From positions 1,922,001 through 1,986,000 of the forward strand of contig NZ_CP095187.1 in NCBI RefSeq assembly GCF_022965755.1: a DNA stretch of 64,000 nucleotides. The letters are read 5' to 3'. Below are positions 39,888-49,548 of this stretch, piece after piece. The first letter of the stretch is position 1. Each line of letters opens with the position of its first letter. This DNA comes from Pseudoxanthomonas sp. F37. Its GTDB lineage: Bacteria; Pseudomonadota; Gammaproteobacteria; Xanthomonadales; Xanthomonadaceae. The notes under the pieces are model-generated. The model was given only the letters and a program-made list of their open reading frames with translations. It was not told the origin of the DNA and did not search any database. The position numbers were made by a program, and so were the translations under genes.

Positions 39888-40328
39888 TTGAAACGACTTC
39901 TGACCACCGGTTTGACCTGCCTGATGCTGGCCGCCCCGACCGCCTTCGCCGCCGACACGCGCCTGGAACTGCCCTTGCAGGAACTGCTGGATTCGCCCGA
40001 AGCCAAGGCCGCAGGCCTCGACGGCAGCGTGCGCTTCTACCTGGCCGGCCAGAAGACGCCTGCGGTGGTGTCCCGCTTCGGCGAGGACGTGACCAACAAG
40101 AAGACCAATGGCGTGGGCAAGTCCGACGCCGAGTCCTGCCGCTGGGTGGCGCTGTCGGCGCTGAAGGCGCTGCAGGAAGGTGCGAAGGACCGCGGCGCCA
40201 ATGCGGTCATCGACATCGTCAGCTACTTCAAGAAGAACGAGTTCCGCAGCGCGACCAACTACGAGTGCCACGCAGGCGGCATCATGAGCGGTGTGGCCTT
40301 CAAGGCGACCTACGCCAAGGTGAAGTAA
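39888..40328 (+). CDS. exported protein of unknown function, YbjQ/DUF-like (often annotated excinuclease-like), TTG start
   Basis: 146 residues with signal peptide KRLLTTGLTCLMLAAPTAFA (cut ~21). The start is TTG at 39888, supported by a perfect Shine-Dalgarno AAGGAG 7 bases upstream and by the signal peptide beginning there. The C-terminal half (DRGANAVIDIVSYFKKNEF) resembles heavy-metal-binding YbjQ-like repeats. It has one Cys pair (ESCRW, YECHAG). It is the last gene of the operon and is separated from the previous gene by 111 bases. Confidence 0.8.
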   Translation: MKRLLTTGLTCLMLAAPTAFAADTRLELPLQELLDSPEAKAAGLDGSVRFYLAGQKTPAVVSRFGEDVTNKKTNGVGKSDAESCRWVALSALKALQEGAKDRGANAVIDIVSYFKKNEFRSATNYECHAGGIMSGVAFKATYAKVK

Positions 40329-40346
40329 GCGCCCCGCGCATCGACG

Positions 40347-40370
40347 TGCGGCCGCCCTCGGGCGGCCGCA
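40347..40370. terminator. hairpin between the convergent pigment operon and copper ATPase
   Basis: Perfect 11-bp arms TGCGGCCGCCC / GGGCGGCCGCA with a two-base gap (four-base loop in practice), 18 bases after the pigment operon stop and 7 before the ATPase stop. There is only a short T run (GTTT), so it may act as a bidirectional, weakly intrinsic or rho-assisted terminator. Confidence 0.6.
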
Positions 40371-40376
40371 TGCGTT

Positions 40377-42759
<2,383 letters not shown>

Positions 42760-42763
<4 letters not shown>

Positions 42764-43155
42764 GCCTCGCCTCCCAGTGCGCCGACGATGGGGCACTGGT
42801 CCAGCGCGCCGTGGCCGGGACAGGCCTCGACCAGCGTGCGCAGGCCGTCGCGCATGCGGGTCAGTTCGGCCAGGCGCCGCTCCACGTCGGCCAGCTTGTC
42901 GGCCGCGGCGGCGCGGATGGCGGCCATGTCGCCATCGCGTGCGCTGCTCAGCGCCAGCAGGTCGCGGATCTCGTCCAGGGTGAAACCCAGCACCTTGGCG
43001 CGCCGGATGAAGTTCAGCCGCAGCACGTCATCGGCCTGGTAATGCCGGTAGCCGCTGGCGCTGCGGGTGGGCGGGGGCAGCAGACGCTGCTTTTCGTAAT
43101 AGCGCACGGTGTCGATGGGGACACCGGTGCGGCGGGACAATTGTCCGATGTTCAT
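42760..43155 (-). CDS. MerR-family heavy-metal-responsive regulator (CueR-like)
   Basis: 131 residues. The winged HTH at the N-terminus ([21 protein letters not shown]) and long dimerisation helix lead to a C-terminal metal loop [13 protein letters not shown]. The loop has C-x8-C where E. coli CueR has C-x7-C. The residue matching CueR Ser77 (Cu/Ag sensors) or Cys (divalent sensors) is Met here by my alignment, so metal preference is uncertain. It overlaps the ATPase start (ATGA), giving a regulator-pump operon. Upstream ATG at 43188 is less likely. Confidence 0.88.
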
Positions 43156-43179
43156 GCGGGGACTCCTCGAAGTACCTGC

Positions 43180-43211
43180 AGTCTGCACCCTGGAGTACGC
43201 TCCAGAGTCAA
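43180..43211 (-). promoter_or_regulatory. MerR-type operator/promoter of the regulator-ATPase operon
   Basis: On the minus strand: TTGACT (-35, plus 43206-43211), a 20-base spacer, CAGACT (-10, 43180-43185). The spacer is filled by the dyad 43187-43208 (halves ACCCTGGAG / CTCCAGAGT). The stretched spacer with a centred dyad is the hallmark of MerR-family control, where the bound metal regulator untwists DNA. The next start is the regulator itself, 25 bases after the -10. Confidence 0.85.
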
Positions 43212-43245
43212 GGGGTCGGGCGGCATCCGTGCCGCCCTTTCCGGA

Positions 43246-43773
43246 TCACGGCGAATGCTCCGCGTAGGGCGTGGTGCTGCCATCGCGGTTCAATGCAAGC
43301 ACGGTGTAGGCAGGCGCATCGACGCCTTCCACCTCCATCCCGGGGGAACCCATCGGCATGCCGGGAAGGACCAGGCCGCGGATGGGCGGCTTCTCGCGCA
43401 GCAGGCGGCGGATGTCGTCGGCCGGCACATGGCCTTCGATCACGTAGCCGTCCACTTCGGCGGTGTGGCAGGACGCATGCTGGGGTGCGATGCCCAGCCG
43501 GTCCTTGACCGGGCTCATGGCGTCCTCCACGCGGTCTTCCACATCGAAACCTGCGGCGCGCAGGTGTTCGACCCACAGGTGGCAGCAGCCGCAGTAGGCA
43601 TCGCGATGGACGGTGATCCGCGCCGCGGCGGTGTCGGCCTGCGCGTCTGGCGCAGGCCCGGCCATCGCTGCCTGTGCGCTTTCCACGGGCGCCGGCACCG
43701 CCTGCGAGCAGGCGGCCAGGGCGATGACGAGCAACGGCAGGAGCAGGCGGGGCAGGGGAATGACGGTTTCCAT
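43246..43773 (-). CDS. DUF411 periplasmic copper-associated lipoprotein
   Basis: 175 residues. Signal peptide with LAAC lipobox (Cys22). DUF411 domain follows: ITVHRDAYCGCCHLWVEHL with a CxCC cluster, ASCHTAEVDGYVIEGHVPA, and LVLPGMPMGSPGME. These proteins are found with copper genes and likely bind Cu or assist its handling. Ends 12 bases before the copB stop on the same strand, so it is the fourth gene of the cop operon. Confidence 0.88.
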   Translation of the reverse strand: METVIPLPRLLLPLLVIALAACSQAVPAPVESAQAAMAGPAPDAQADTAAARITVHRDAYCGCCHLWVEHLRAAGFDVEDRVEDAMSPVKDRLGIAPQHASCHTAEVDGYVIEGHVPADDIRRLLREKPPIRGLVLPGMPMGSPGMEVEGVDAPAYTVLALNRDGSTTPYAEHSP

Positions 43774-43784
43774 GGCGTCCTCCT

Positions 43785-44699
43785 TCAGAACCAGATGCGG
43801 ACGCCCGCGACGACGCGGGTGTCGCGCGCGGGTTCGCCCTCGGCGCGGCGCAGGTCGGCGGTATCGCCGAGTGCGCGCTCATGCACCACGCCCAGGTACG
43901 GGGCGAAACGGCGCGTCACCTCGTAGCGCAGGCGCAGGCCGGTCTCGATGCCGGTGAATCCGCGGGCGGTGCCGTACTCCGGGTCGTCTTTCGCGGCCAG
44001 GTCCACTTCGACCAGCGGCTGCAGGATCAGGCGGTTGGTGATGCGCAGCGTGTACTCGGCCTCGACGTTGGCGGCGACCTGTCCCCCTTCGCCGATGTAG
44101 GCGGTCGCCGACACCTCGAAGCGGTAGGGCGCCATGCCCTGCACGCCGAACGCGGCCCAGTCGCGTGCGTGGCCAGGCTTGAAGTCGTGCTTCACGCCGG
44201 CCACCACGTCCCACCAGGGCGACACGCTGCGGCCGTACAGCACTTCCAGGTCGGCGCTTTCGGTATGGCCGCCGACGCGCTCGCCCTCGCTGCGCAGCCA
44301 CAGGCGGTCGTTGTCCGTGCCGAACCACGCCACGCCTTCCCAGGCCTGGCCGGTCCCTTCGTCGGCGTCCCAGGCTTCGAGCCGGTTGAAGGTCACCTTG
44401 CTGTTGAACGCGGGGGCGTGCTGCATCGCATGGTGGTCGATGACGGGGAAGGCCGCCGCCAGGTCGTCCGCCGTGACGGCCGGGACGGGTTCGCGCGGCG
44501 CAGTGGGTGTTGCCGTGGGCGCCGCCTTGGACATGGCGGCGTGGTCGTGATGCGCAGGGTCTTCCTGCTTCGGCGCGTCCTGCGCCTGCGTCGCATGCGC
44601 CGAATGGTCGTGATGCTGGGCGTTGGCGGACGCAGCGGCAGCGAGCATGGCGGCGAGGACCGCGGCGAGGCGGAGCGGGGCGGGAGAGAAGAGGTTCAT
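43785..44699 (-). CDS. copB: copper resistance protein B (outer membrane)
   Basis: 304 residues. Signal peptide ~1-27, then a His-rich segment (HHDHSAH and AHHDHAAM) and the CopB/PF05275 beta-barrel domain (~100-304) with alternating beta strands ending in GVRIWF, an outer-membrane C-terminal pattern with terminal Phe. It likely sequesters copper at the outer membrane. ATG overlaps the copA stop. The open frame upstream is antisense-free but out of frame copA sequence, so the chosen start is the signal peptide Met. Confidence 0.92.
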   Translation of the reverse strand: MNLFSPAPLRLAAVLAAMLAAAASANAQHHDHSAHATQAQDAPKQEDPAHHDHAAMSKAAPTATPTAPREPVPAVTADDLAAAFPVIDHHAMQHAPAFNSKVTFNRLEAWDADEGTGQAWEGVAWFGTDNDRLWLRSEGERVGGHTESADLEVLYGRSVSPWWDVVAGVKHDFKPGHARDWAAFGVQGMAPYRFEVSATAYIGEGGQVAANVEAEYTLRITNRLILQPLVEVDLAAKDDPEYGTARGFTGIETGLRLRYEVTRRFAPYLGVVHERALGDTADLRRAEGEPARDTRVVAGVRIWF

Positions 44700-46498
44700 G
44701 CCTCGATCCTCACTTCCCGCATCATGCCGGCTTCCATGTGGTACAGCAGGTGGCAGTGGAAGGCCCAGCGCCCCAGCGCGTCGGCGCGCACGCGGTAGCT
44801 GCGGCGCGTGCCCGGCGGCATGTCGATGGTGTGCTTGCGCAGATGGAAGCCGCCGTCCGCGTCCTCCAGGTCGCTCCACACGCCATGCAGGTGGATGGGG
44901 TGCTGCATCATGGTGTCGTTGACCAGCACGATGCGCATGCGCTCGCCGTACTTCAGCTTCAGCGGTTCCGCGCTGGCGAACGGGATGCCGTCGAAGGACC
45001 AGGCGAACTTCTCCATGTGACCGGTCAGGTGCAGTTCCACGCTGCGCCCCGGTTCGCGTCCGTCCGGATCGTCGAACAGGCTGCGCATGGCGCCGTAGGT
45101 CAGCACCTGGCGACCGTTGTCGCGCAGGCCGATGCCGGGGTCGTCGAGTTTGGGTTCGCTGGCCGACGACTGCATGTCCACCAGCGGGTTGCCGGTCTCG
45201 CTGGCGGGATGGTCCGGTGCGCCGGATGTCGCGCCGTGCGCGCTGTGGTCCATGGCGCCCATGTTCGCGCCGCAGCCTCCTTCGCCCATCATGGCGCCGC
45301 AGCCGCCTTCCATGCCCTTGTGCGCGCCATGGCCGCCCATGTCGTGGCCCATGTCGGCCATGGTCAGCAGCGGGCGCGGATCGCGCGGCGGGACCGGCGC
45401 CTGCAGTCCGTCGCGCACGGCCAGGGTGCCGCAGGCATAGCCGGTGCGGCCCATGTCCTGCGCGAAGATCGTGAAGGCTTCCTGGCCCGCGGGTTCGACG
45501 ATCACGTCGAAGGTTTCGGCCACCGCGATGCGGAACTCGTCCACGCTGACCGGGTGGATGTACTGGCCGTCGGCGGCCACGACGGTCATCTTCAGTCCCG
45601 GGATGCGCACGTCGAAGTAGGTCATCGCGCTGCCGTTGATGAAGCGCAGCAACACCTTCTCGCCGGGCTTGAACAACCCCGTCCAGTTGCCGTCCGGCGA
45701 GGCGCCGTTCACCAGGTAGGTGTAGGTGTGGGCATTGATGTCGGAGATGTCGGTGGGCGTCATCCGCATGCGCCCCCACATGCCGCGGTCCTCGAGGGTC
45801 TCCTTCAGCCCGTCGCGGCGCGCGTCGCGCACGAAATCCACCAGCGTGCGCTGGTAGTAGTTGTCGTGCTCCGGCATTTTCTTCATGCGCCGGTACAGTG
45901 CCGCCGGATCCAGGTCGGTCCAGTCCGACAGCAGCACCACGTGCTCGCGGTCATGGTGGTACGGCGGCGGGTCGCGCGGGTCCACGATCAGGGCGCCGTA
46001 CAGGCCGGCCTGTTCCTGGAACAGCGAATGGCTGTGGTACCAGTAGGTGCCCGACTGCTTCAGCTGGAACCGGTACTGGAAGGTTTCGCCCGGGCCGATG
46101 CCGTTGAAGCTCAGGCCTGGCACGCCATCCATGTTCGACGGCAGCAGGATGCCGTGCCAATGGATGGAGGTCATGTCGCGCAGGCGGTTGCTGACGCGCA
46201 CGGTGACCGTGTCGCCTTCGCGCCAGCGCAGGGTGGGCGCGGGCAGGCTGTCGTTGACGGTGATCGCGGGCCGGCGGCGGCCGGTGATGTCGACCGGCAT
46301 CGCACCGATGCTGAGGGCGAACGTGGTGCCGGCCATCTGCGCGGCGCCGCCGCGGCGCGCAGGCGTGCCGGCGGTGGCGGGCAGGCGCGCCAGCCCCAGG
46401 CCGAGCGCGGCGCCGCCGCTGGCCAGTCCGGTGACGAACCGGCGGCGTGTGGGACGGAACGCGCCCAGGCGTCCCGCGGTGGGTTCATCGTGTTTCAT
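44696..46498 (-). CDS. copA: copper resistance multicopper oxidase CopA
   Basis: A 600-residue periplasmic Tat-exported multicopper oxidase. The Tat motif is RRRFV at 18-22. Copper ligands: HWHG, HSH, HPIHLHG and HCHLLYHM, so all type 1-3 sites look intact. Between the second and third cupredoxin domains is a Met/His/Gly-rich insert (MGHDMGGHGAHKGM and CGAMMGEGGCG) like the copper-binding repeats of Pseudomonas/Xanthomonas CopA. It oxidises Cu(I) to Cu(II) in the periplasm. The start is ATG 46498, 101 bases after copL. Confidence 0.95.
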   Translation of the reverse strand: MKHDEPTAGRLGAFRPTRRRFVTGLASGGAALGLGLARLPATAGTPARRGGAAQMAGTTFALSIGAMPVDITGRRRPAITVNDSLPAPTLRWREGDTVTVRVSNRLRDMTSIHWHGILLPSNMDGVPGLSFNGIGPGETFQYRFQLKQSGTYWYHSHSLFQEQAGLYGALIVDPRDPPPYHHDREHVVLLSDWTDLDPAALYRRMKKMPEHDNYYQRTLVDFVRDARRDGLKETLEDRGMWGRMRMTPTDISDINAHTYTYLVNGASPDGNWTGLFKPGEKVLLRFINGSAMTYFDVRIPGLKMTVVAADGQYIHPVSVDEFRIAVAETFDVIVEPAGQEAFTIFAQDMGRTGYACGTLAVRDGLQAPVPPRDPRPLLTMADMGHDMGGHGAHKGMEGGCGAMMGEGGCGANMGAMDHSAHGATSGAPDHPASETGNPLVDMQSSASEPKLDDPGIGLRDNGRQVLTYGAMRSLFDDPDGREPGRSVELHLTGHMEKFAWSFDGIPFASAEPLKLKYGERMRIVLVNDTMMQHPIHLHGVWSDLEDADGGFHLRKHTIDMPPGTRRSYRVRADALGRWAFHCHLLYHMEAGMMREVRIEA

Positions 46499-46599
46499 GC
46501 AAACGCATCCTGTCGGTCAGGACGCACGGCCGCCCGCGCGGCGGGCGCCGTCCGTCGAGTGATGGAACCGGCGCGCGGATGCGCATCCGGTCTGCGGCC

Positions 46600-47007
46600 T
46601 CAGGCCGCCAGGATGGGAGGTCGGTGCCGGTGCGAAAGACGCGCCGAGGCGTGGGCCGCGGCGAGGTAGGCCGGTGCCTCCGCCTGCAGATACCCGGTCA
46701 CGGGCAACGACGCCGGCCACGCCAGCGCGGGTGCGTGCTGGGTGCAGAATCCGTCGCAGCTGCCGGCCTTGCAGCAATCGGGCAGGCCCGCATCGCCGTC
46801 GGGGTGGCCGGCGGGCGGGGGGCCTGCTTCGTCCATCTGCATGGCCATGTCCGTGCCCTCGTGGCACGGCGGCGCGTCGTCGTTCGCCGGTTCCATCGCC
46901 GCCATGCCGCCCATCGCCATGCGCGTGGCGGCATGCGCATACGCCGTGCCGTTGAGCAGCAGCACCAGGCAGAGCAGGGCACGGAGCAGGGGGACGAACC
47001 GGGACAT
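46600..47007 (-). CDS. copL: CopL-family metal-binding regulatory protein
   Basis: 135 residues. Signal-like N-terminus (FVPLLRALLCLVLLLNGTAYAHA), then Met/His/Cys-rich stretches (MAMGGMAAMEPAND, DCCKAGSCDGFC, HRHRPP). In Xanthomonas, copL precedes copAB and is required for copper-induced expression; the mechanism is not settled. The locus order copL-copA-copB is exact. Two upstream ATGs (47016, 47031) are possible, but the hydrophobic segment begins at the one chosen. No MerR-type operator is seen ahead of it. Confidence 0.85.
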   Translation of the reverse strand: MSRFVPLLRALLCLVLLLNGTAYAHAATRMAMGGMAAMEPANDDAPPCHEGTDMAMQMDEAGPPPAGHPDGDAGLPDCCKAGSCDGFCTQHAPALAWPASLPVTGYLQAEAPAYLAAAHASARLSHRHRPPILAA

Positions 47008-47219
47008 GCCCGGCATGATACGCCATGGCACGCGAGCCTGCGTTTACGCAGGGTGAGTCGCGCCGCGCCCCGCACCGGGCGGTGCCCGGAGCAGGCGACG
47101 ACACGTTATCCTTGGCGCGTACTTCAGGCATTGGGCGGCGTGGTATTCGCATGGCAGGCACGGCAATGAGGGGCAGGGTGCCGACAGGCGATCGCACGGA
47201 TTCCTCCCAGGATGCCCCG

Positions 47220-48167
47220 GTGTCCACCCGCATCATCGTGGCCGATGTCGGCGGTACCTATGCGCGGCTGGGCTGGATCGACGCCGACGGCGGCAACGCG
47301 ATCCACGACTACCGCCGCTACGCCTGCGCCGAGCACCCGGACCTGGCCTCGATCCTGCGGGATTACGCCGCCGGTGCGCCCTGCCTGGGCGCGGTGGTGG
47401 CCATCGCCGGCGTGCTGGAAGGCGACCGGCTGATCAATTCCAACCTGCCGTGGCCGGTGTCGGTGGAACAGACGCGCGCGGGCGCGGGGCTGGCGTGGGT
47501 GCAGCTGATCAACGATTTCGAAGCCGTGGCCAATGCCGTGCCCACGCTGTCGCCCGATACGCTGTCGCCGCTGACGCCGACCGTCGTATCGGGCGCCTCA
47601 TCGCCGGCGCTGGTGATCGGTCCGGGCACCGGGCTGGGCGCCGCGGTGTGGATCGAGGGCCAGCCGCCGCGGGTATTGCCGACGGAAGTCGGGCAGGCGT
47701 CGCTGGCGGCCGGCAATGCGCTGGAACTGGACATCGTGCGACTGCTGTTGAGGAATCGCCCGTACCTGCACAACGAACACGTCCTGTCCGGGCCGGGCCT
47801 GATGAACCTGTACCGCTGTCTTTGCGAACTGCGCGGCGCCACGCCCGTGCATGCCGATGCCGGTGCGCTGGTGGCCGCGGCGGCATCGGACGCGCTGGCC
47901 CGGGAAACACTGGAAACCTTCTGCGGCTGGCTGGGCAGCGTGGTCGGCGATCTGGCCATCATCTTCGGCGCGCGCGTGGTCTACCTGGCCGGCGGCGTGA
48001 CCGCGCATATCCCACAGTTCCTGCACGATGGGCACTTCCTGCAGCGCTATCTCAACAAGGGCGTGATGACCGAGCAGTTGGAGCGCGTGCCGGTGTGGCG
48101 GGTGGAACACGGACAACTGGGGCTGCTGGGGGCGGTGGCCTGGTACCGGCAGAACCGCACGGGCTAG
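47220..48167 (+). CDS. glk: glucokinase (Glk family, PF02685)
   Basis: 315 residues from GTG 47220. Phosphate-binding ADVGGTYARLGW at the start, then INDFEAVANAV, PGTGLGAAVW, and LPTEVGQASL for substrate binding; ends HGQLGLLGAVAWYRQ. It phosphorylates glucose with ATP. The GTG has AGGA 7 bases upstream. In-frame ATGs at 47151 and 47166 would add 18-23 residues without homology. The region upstream (47008-47219) is shared with copL in divergent orientation. Confidence 0.88.
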   Translation: MSTRIIVADVGGTYARLGWIDADGGNAIHDYRRYACAEHPDLASILRDYAAGAPCLGAVVAIAGVLEGDRLINSNLPWPVSVEQTRAGAGLAWVQLINDFEAVANAVPTLSPDTLSPLTPTVVSGASSPALVIGPGTGLGAAVWIEGQPPRVLPTEVGQASLAAGNALELDIVRLLLRNRPYLHNEHVLSGPGLMNLYRCLCELRGATPVHADAGALVAAAASDALARETLETFCGWLGSVVGDLAIIFGARVVYLAGGVTAHIPQFLHDGHFLQRYLNKGVMTEQLERVPVWRVEHGQLGLLGAVAWYRQNRTG

Positions 48168-48245
48168 GCTGTCCGCCGCGTGCGCGCGAGGGGCGTGCCG
48201 GGAGGTGGACGCCGCCGGCCCCTCATTCCATGGTGCCCCGCACTG

Positions 48246-48551
48246 CTAGCGCGTGCCATCCTGCGGCTCGGGTGACGCCGGCTCGGGCGCTTCGCCGGCA
48301 TCTTCCTGGATGCACCGGGCGAGTTGTCCGCCGGTCAGGCCTTCGCAGCGCGGCGGCACGACGGCGGGCGTGGTCGGCTCCAACGTGGACTCCGGTGGAT
48401 GCTGCGGCGACAGGGTCCCGCTCGCGTTGCCGACGGCGTCACCGGGAGGATGGATCACTTCCTGGCTCTCACGGGAGACTTCAGGGTCGTCGCGCCGGTC
48501 GCAGCCTGCCAGCAGGCCGAGCAGCACGAGCAACGTGACGGGCGCTTTCAT
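48246..48551 (-). CDS. small predicted lipoprotein
   Basis: 101 residues. The signal peptide ends LLAGC with lipidated Cys17. The mature part is Pro/Glu-rich and unstructured-looking, with one short ordered segment CEGLTGGQLARCIQ that contains a Cys pair and resembles small Xanthomonadaceae lipoproteins. Function is not known. Confidence 0.72.
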   Translation of the reverse strand: MKAPVTLLVLLGLLAGCDRRDDPEVSRESQEVIHPPGDAVGNASGTLSPQHPPESTLEPTTPAVVPPRCEGLTGGQLARCIQEDAGEAPEPASPEPQDGTR

Positions 48552-48656
48552 TCCGTACCTCCTGGGGCCGCCTCGGCGAGGCGGGATGACAGGGGCGCAT
48601 CCGCGCCTCAGATCCGGGCGGGTCTGCCATGTCGTGTCCTCGCTGGAAGGCGCCCC

Positions 48657-49409
48657 TCAATGCGGACGTGTCCTGTCCAGCCGGAATGCCGCGGCCACCG
48701 CAGGTCGGGCGCGGTCCCAGCCCAGGCGCGAGGTTCCCCTGAACCGGTCCCAGTCGCGCGCCAGTTCGTCCGCGAGTCCGTCGTCCCACGCGCGGTCGGC
48801 ATACAGTCCGCGCGCATACGTGCCGTACCGGTAGGCCGGACGGTAGTCGTCGTAGCTGTCGTCGCCGGACCGGAACGGCGCGTTCTCGAACTCGCGCGCG
48901 TAGTGCTCGTCGTTCCAGGCGTAGGCATCGTAGGTGCGGCTGGCGCGTTCCCATGCATCCTGCGAGGCCGGCCGCGCCTCGTCCCACGACAGACGCGAAT
49001 CGCCGCGCTCCTCATTCCACCGCTCCGCCAGCAGCGGTTCGGTGTCCTCCCAGCGCCTGCCGGGCTCACGCTCGCGGCCCAGGACGCCCATCCGATAGGC
49101 ACTGGCATAGTCCCTGTCGAAATCGCGGGTGCTGTCGTAGTACGGTCGGGTCGGCGCCGTGGTGCGCCAGTATTCGGTTTCTGCCGTGGGGCCCAGGCGC
49201 TCGGCGATTCCCTTGCCCGCTGCCGCGCCGGCGATGGCGCCGGCCGCGGCGCCCACCAGCGTACCGATCGGTCCGAACAGGGTGCCGGCCAACGCGCCCG
49301 CGGCGACGCCGCCGACCGTGCCTCCCACGCCCACGCCTACCGGATGCGATCCGGGCGTGCCGCTGATGGGGTCGCGATTCATATCCCGGTCGGAAGTGTC
49401 TCGTGTCAT
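48657..49409 (-). CDS. glycine-zipper protein with internal tandem duplication
   Basis: 250 residues starting MTRDTSDRDMNRD. Residues ~22-68 are a glycine zipper (VGVGVGGTVGGVAAGALAG...), which may insert in or span a membrane. The rest is charged, Tyr/Arg/Asp-rich, and duplicated. Segment 79-150 and segment ~167-240 share AYRMG/AYRYG and RLSWDEARPA/RLGWDRARPA at spacings of 88-89 residues. No signal peptide. Likely stress related by position ahead of the catalase, with which it is divergent (139-base gap). Confidence 0.8.
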   Translation of the reverse strand: MTRDTSDRDMNRDPISGTPGSHPVGVGVGGTVGGVAAGALAGTLFGPIGTLVGAAAGAIAGAAAGKGIAERLGPTAETEYWRTTAPTRPYYDSTRDFDRDYASAYRMGVLGREREPGRRWEDTEPLLAERWNEERGDSRLSWDEARPASQDAWERASRTYDAYAWNDEHYAREFENAPFRSGDDSYDDYRPAYRYGTYARGLYADRAWDDGLADELARDWDRFRGTSRLGWDRARPAVAAAFRLDRTRPH

Positions 49410-49548
49410 GGCCGTGCTCCTCTGAAGAGTGGGTGCAGGGTTCCAGAGCGGCGGTGATGACAATGTCGCCGGATGCCGCGCGCAGCGGATTGACATGCTG
49501 ATCATGTCGCCGGGCCTACCGTCGGATCTTTCCCCGGGAGGACACGAC

